A DNA stretch of 64,000 nt from Stenotrophomonas sp. ATCM1_4 (lineage in GTDB: Bacteria > Pseudomonadota > Gammaproteobacteria > Xanthomonadales > Xanthomonadaceae). The stretch is from assembly GCF_004348115.1 (NCBI RefSeq), contig NZ_QPFB01000001.1, forward strand, positions 1,434,109 through 1,498,108, in the 5' to 3' direction. A model generated the notes under the pieces. That model had not been told where the DNA came from, did not search any database, and was given only the letters and a program-made list of their open reading frames with translations. The translations under genes and the position numbers were made by a program. Each line of letters begins with the position of its first letter. The stretch's first letter is position 1. This document shows positions 62,576 through 64,000 of this stretch, in pieces.

Positions 62576-64000
<1,425 letters not shown>

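Overview
The window looks like a chromosomal segment from a gamma-proteobacterium of the Xanthomonadaceae, most likely Stenotrophomonas or a close relative. The evidence is the very high GC content, third-position GC bias, long antisense open frames, the oleABCD olefin locus, the YaiO-type polysaccharide locus, and several families of GC-rich intergenic inverted repeats. No plasmid, phage, insertion sequence, CRISPR, rRNA or tRNA signal was seen. I count about 60 protein-coding genes, two of them cut by the window ends and one apparently frameshifted.

Layout. 1-3.5 kb: an L-lactate operon (lldP-lldR-lldD, minus strand) with two near-identical LldR-type operators in front. 3.5-9.1 kb: a stand-alone signal peptidase I, two tandem small proteins that look like degenerate type II dehydroquinases, an M3 peptidase, and an arfB/acyltransferase pair. 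9.2-16.4 kb (minus): a five-gene, tightly overlapping operon with a membrane HEAT-repeat protein, a processive family 2 glycosyltransferase, a TPR plus YaiO outer-membrane barrel, an LtaS-like sulfatase-fold transferase and a GH18-like periplasmic protein. I read it as an exopolysaccharide synthesis, export and modification system; a CRP/Clp-like site lies upstream. 16.7-22.6 kb: a DUF2059 protein, truC-ubiB-ubiJ, ddl with an acetyltransferase, and a DUF1328 peptide.

22.6-29.0 kb: oleD, oleC, two unrelated genes, oleB and oleA, which make long-chain olefins by head-to-head condensation of fatty acyl-CoAs; a terminator-like hairpin sits between oleA and oleB. 29-39 kb: a DUF4156 lipoprotein, an M16 peptidase, a small secreted protein with three VRP repeats, trmL, a CoA-transferase divergent from a GntR regulator, and several small secreted or membrane proteins. 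39-44 kb: a Fur-type iron uptake operon (TonB-dependent receptor, DUF3649, PepSY, DUF3325). 44-51 kb: a LysR regulator with a palindromic operator, hypothetical proteins, a RIO-type kinase, a glutaryl-CoA dehydrogenase-type enzyme and a frameshifted membrane gene. 51-64 kb: an amino-acid permease, norR divergent from hmp with three NorR-type sites, dinG, aroE, a beta-propeller protein, hemB and a partial bestrophin homologue.

Most of the region is ordinary core genome. The most promising non-standard system is the 9.2-16.4 kb polysaccharide operon. Next in interest are the paired AroQ-like pseudoenzymes, the internal terminator in the ole locus, and the dispersed repeat family, one copy of which appears to form the 3' end of a small gene.
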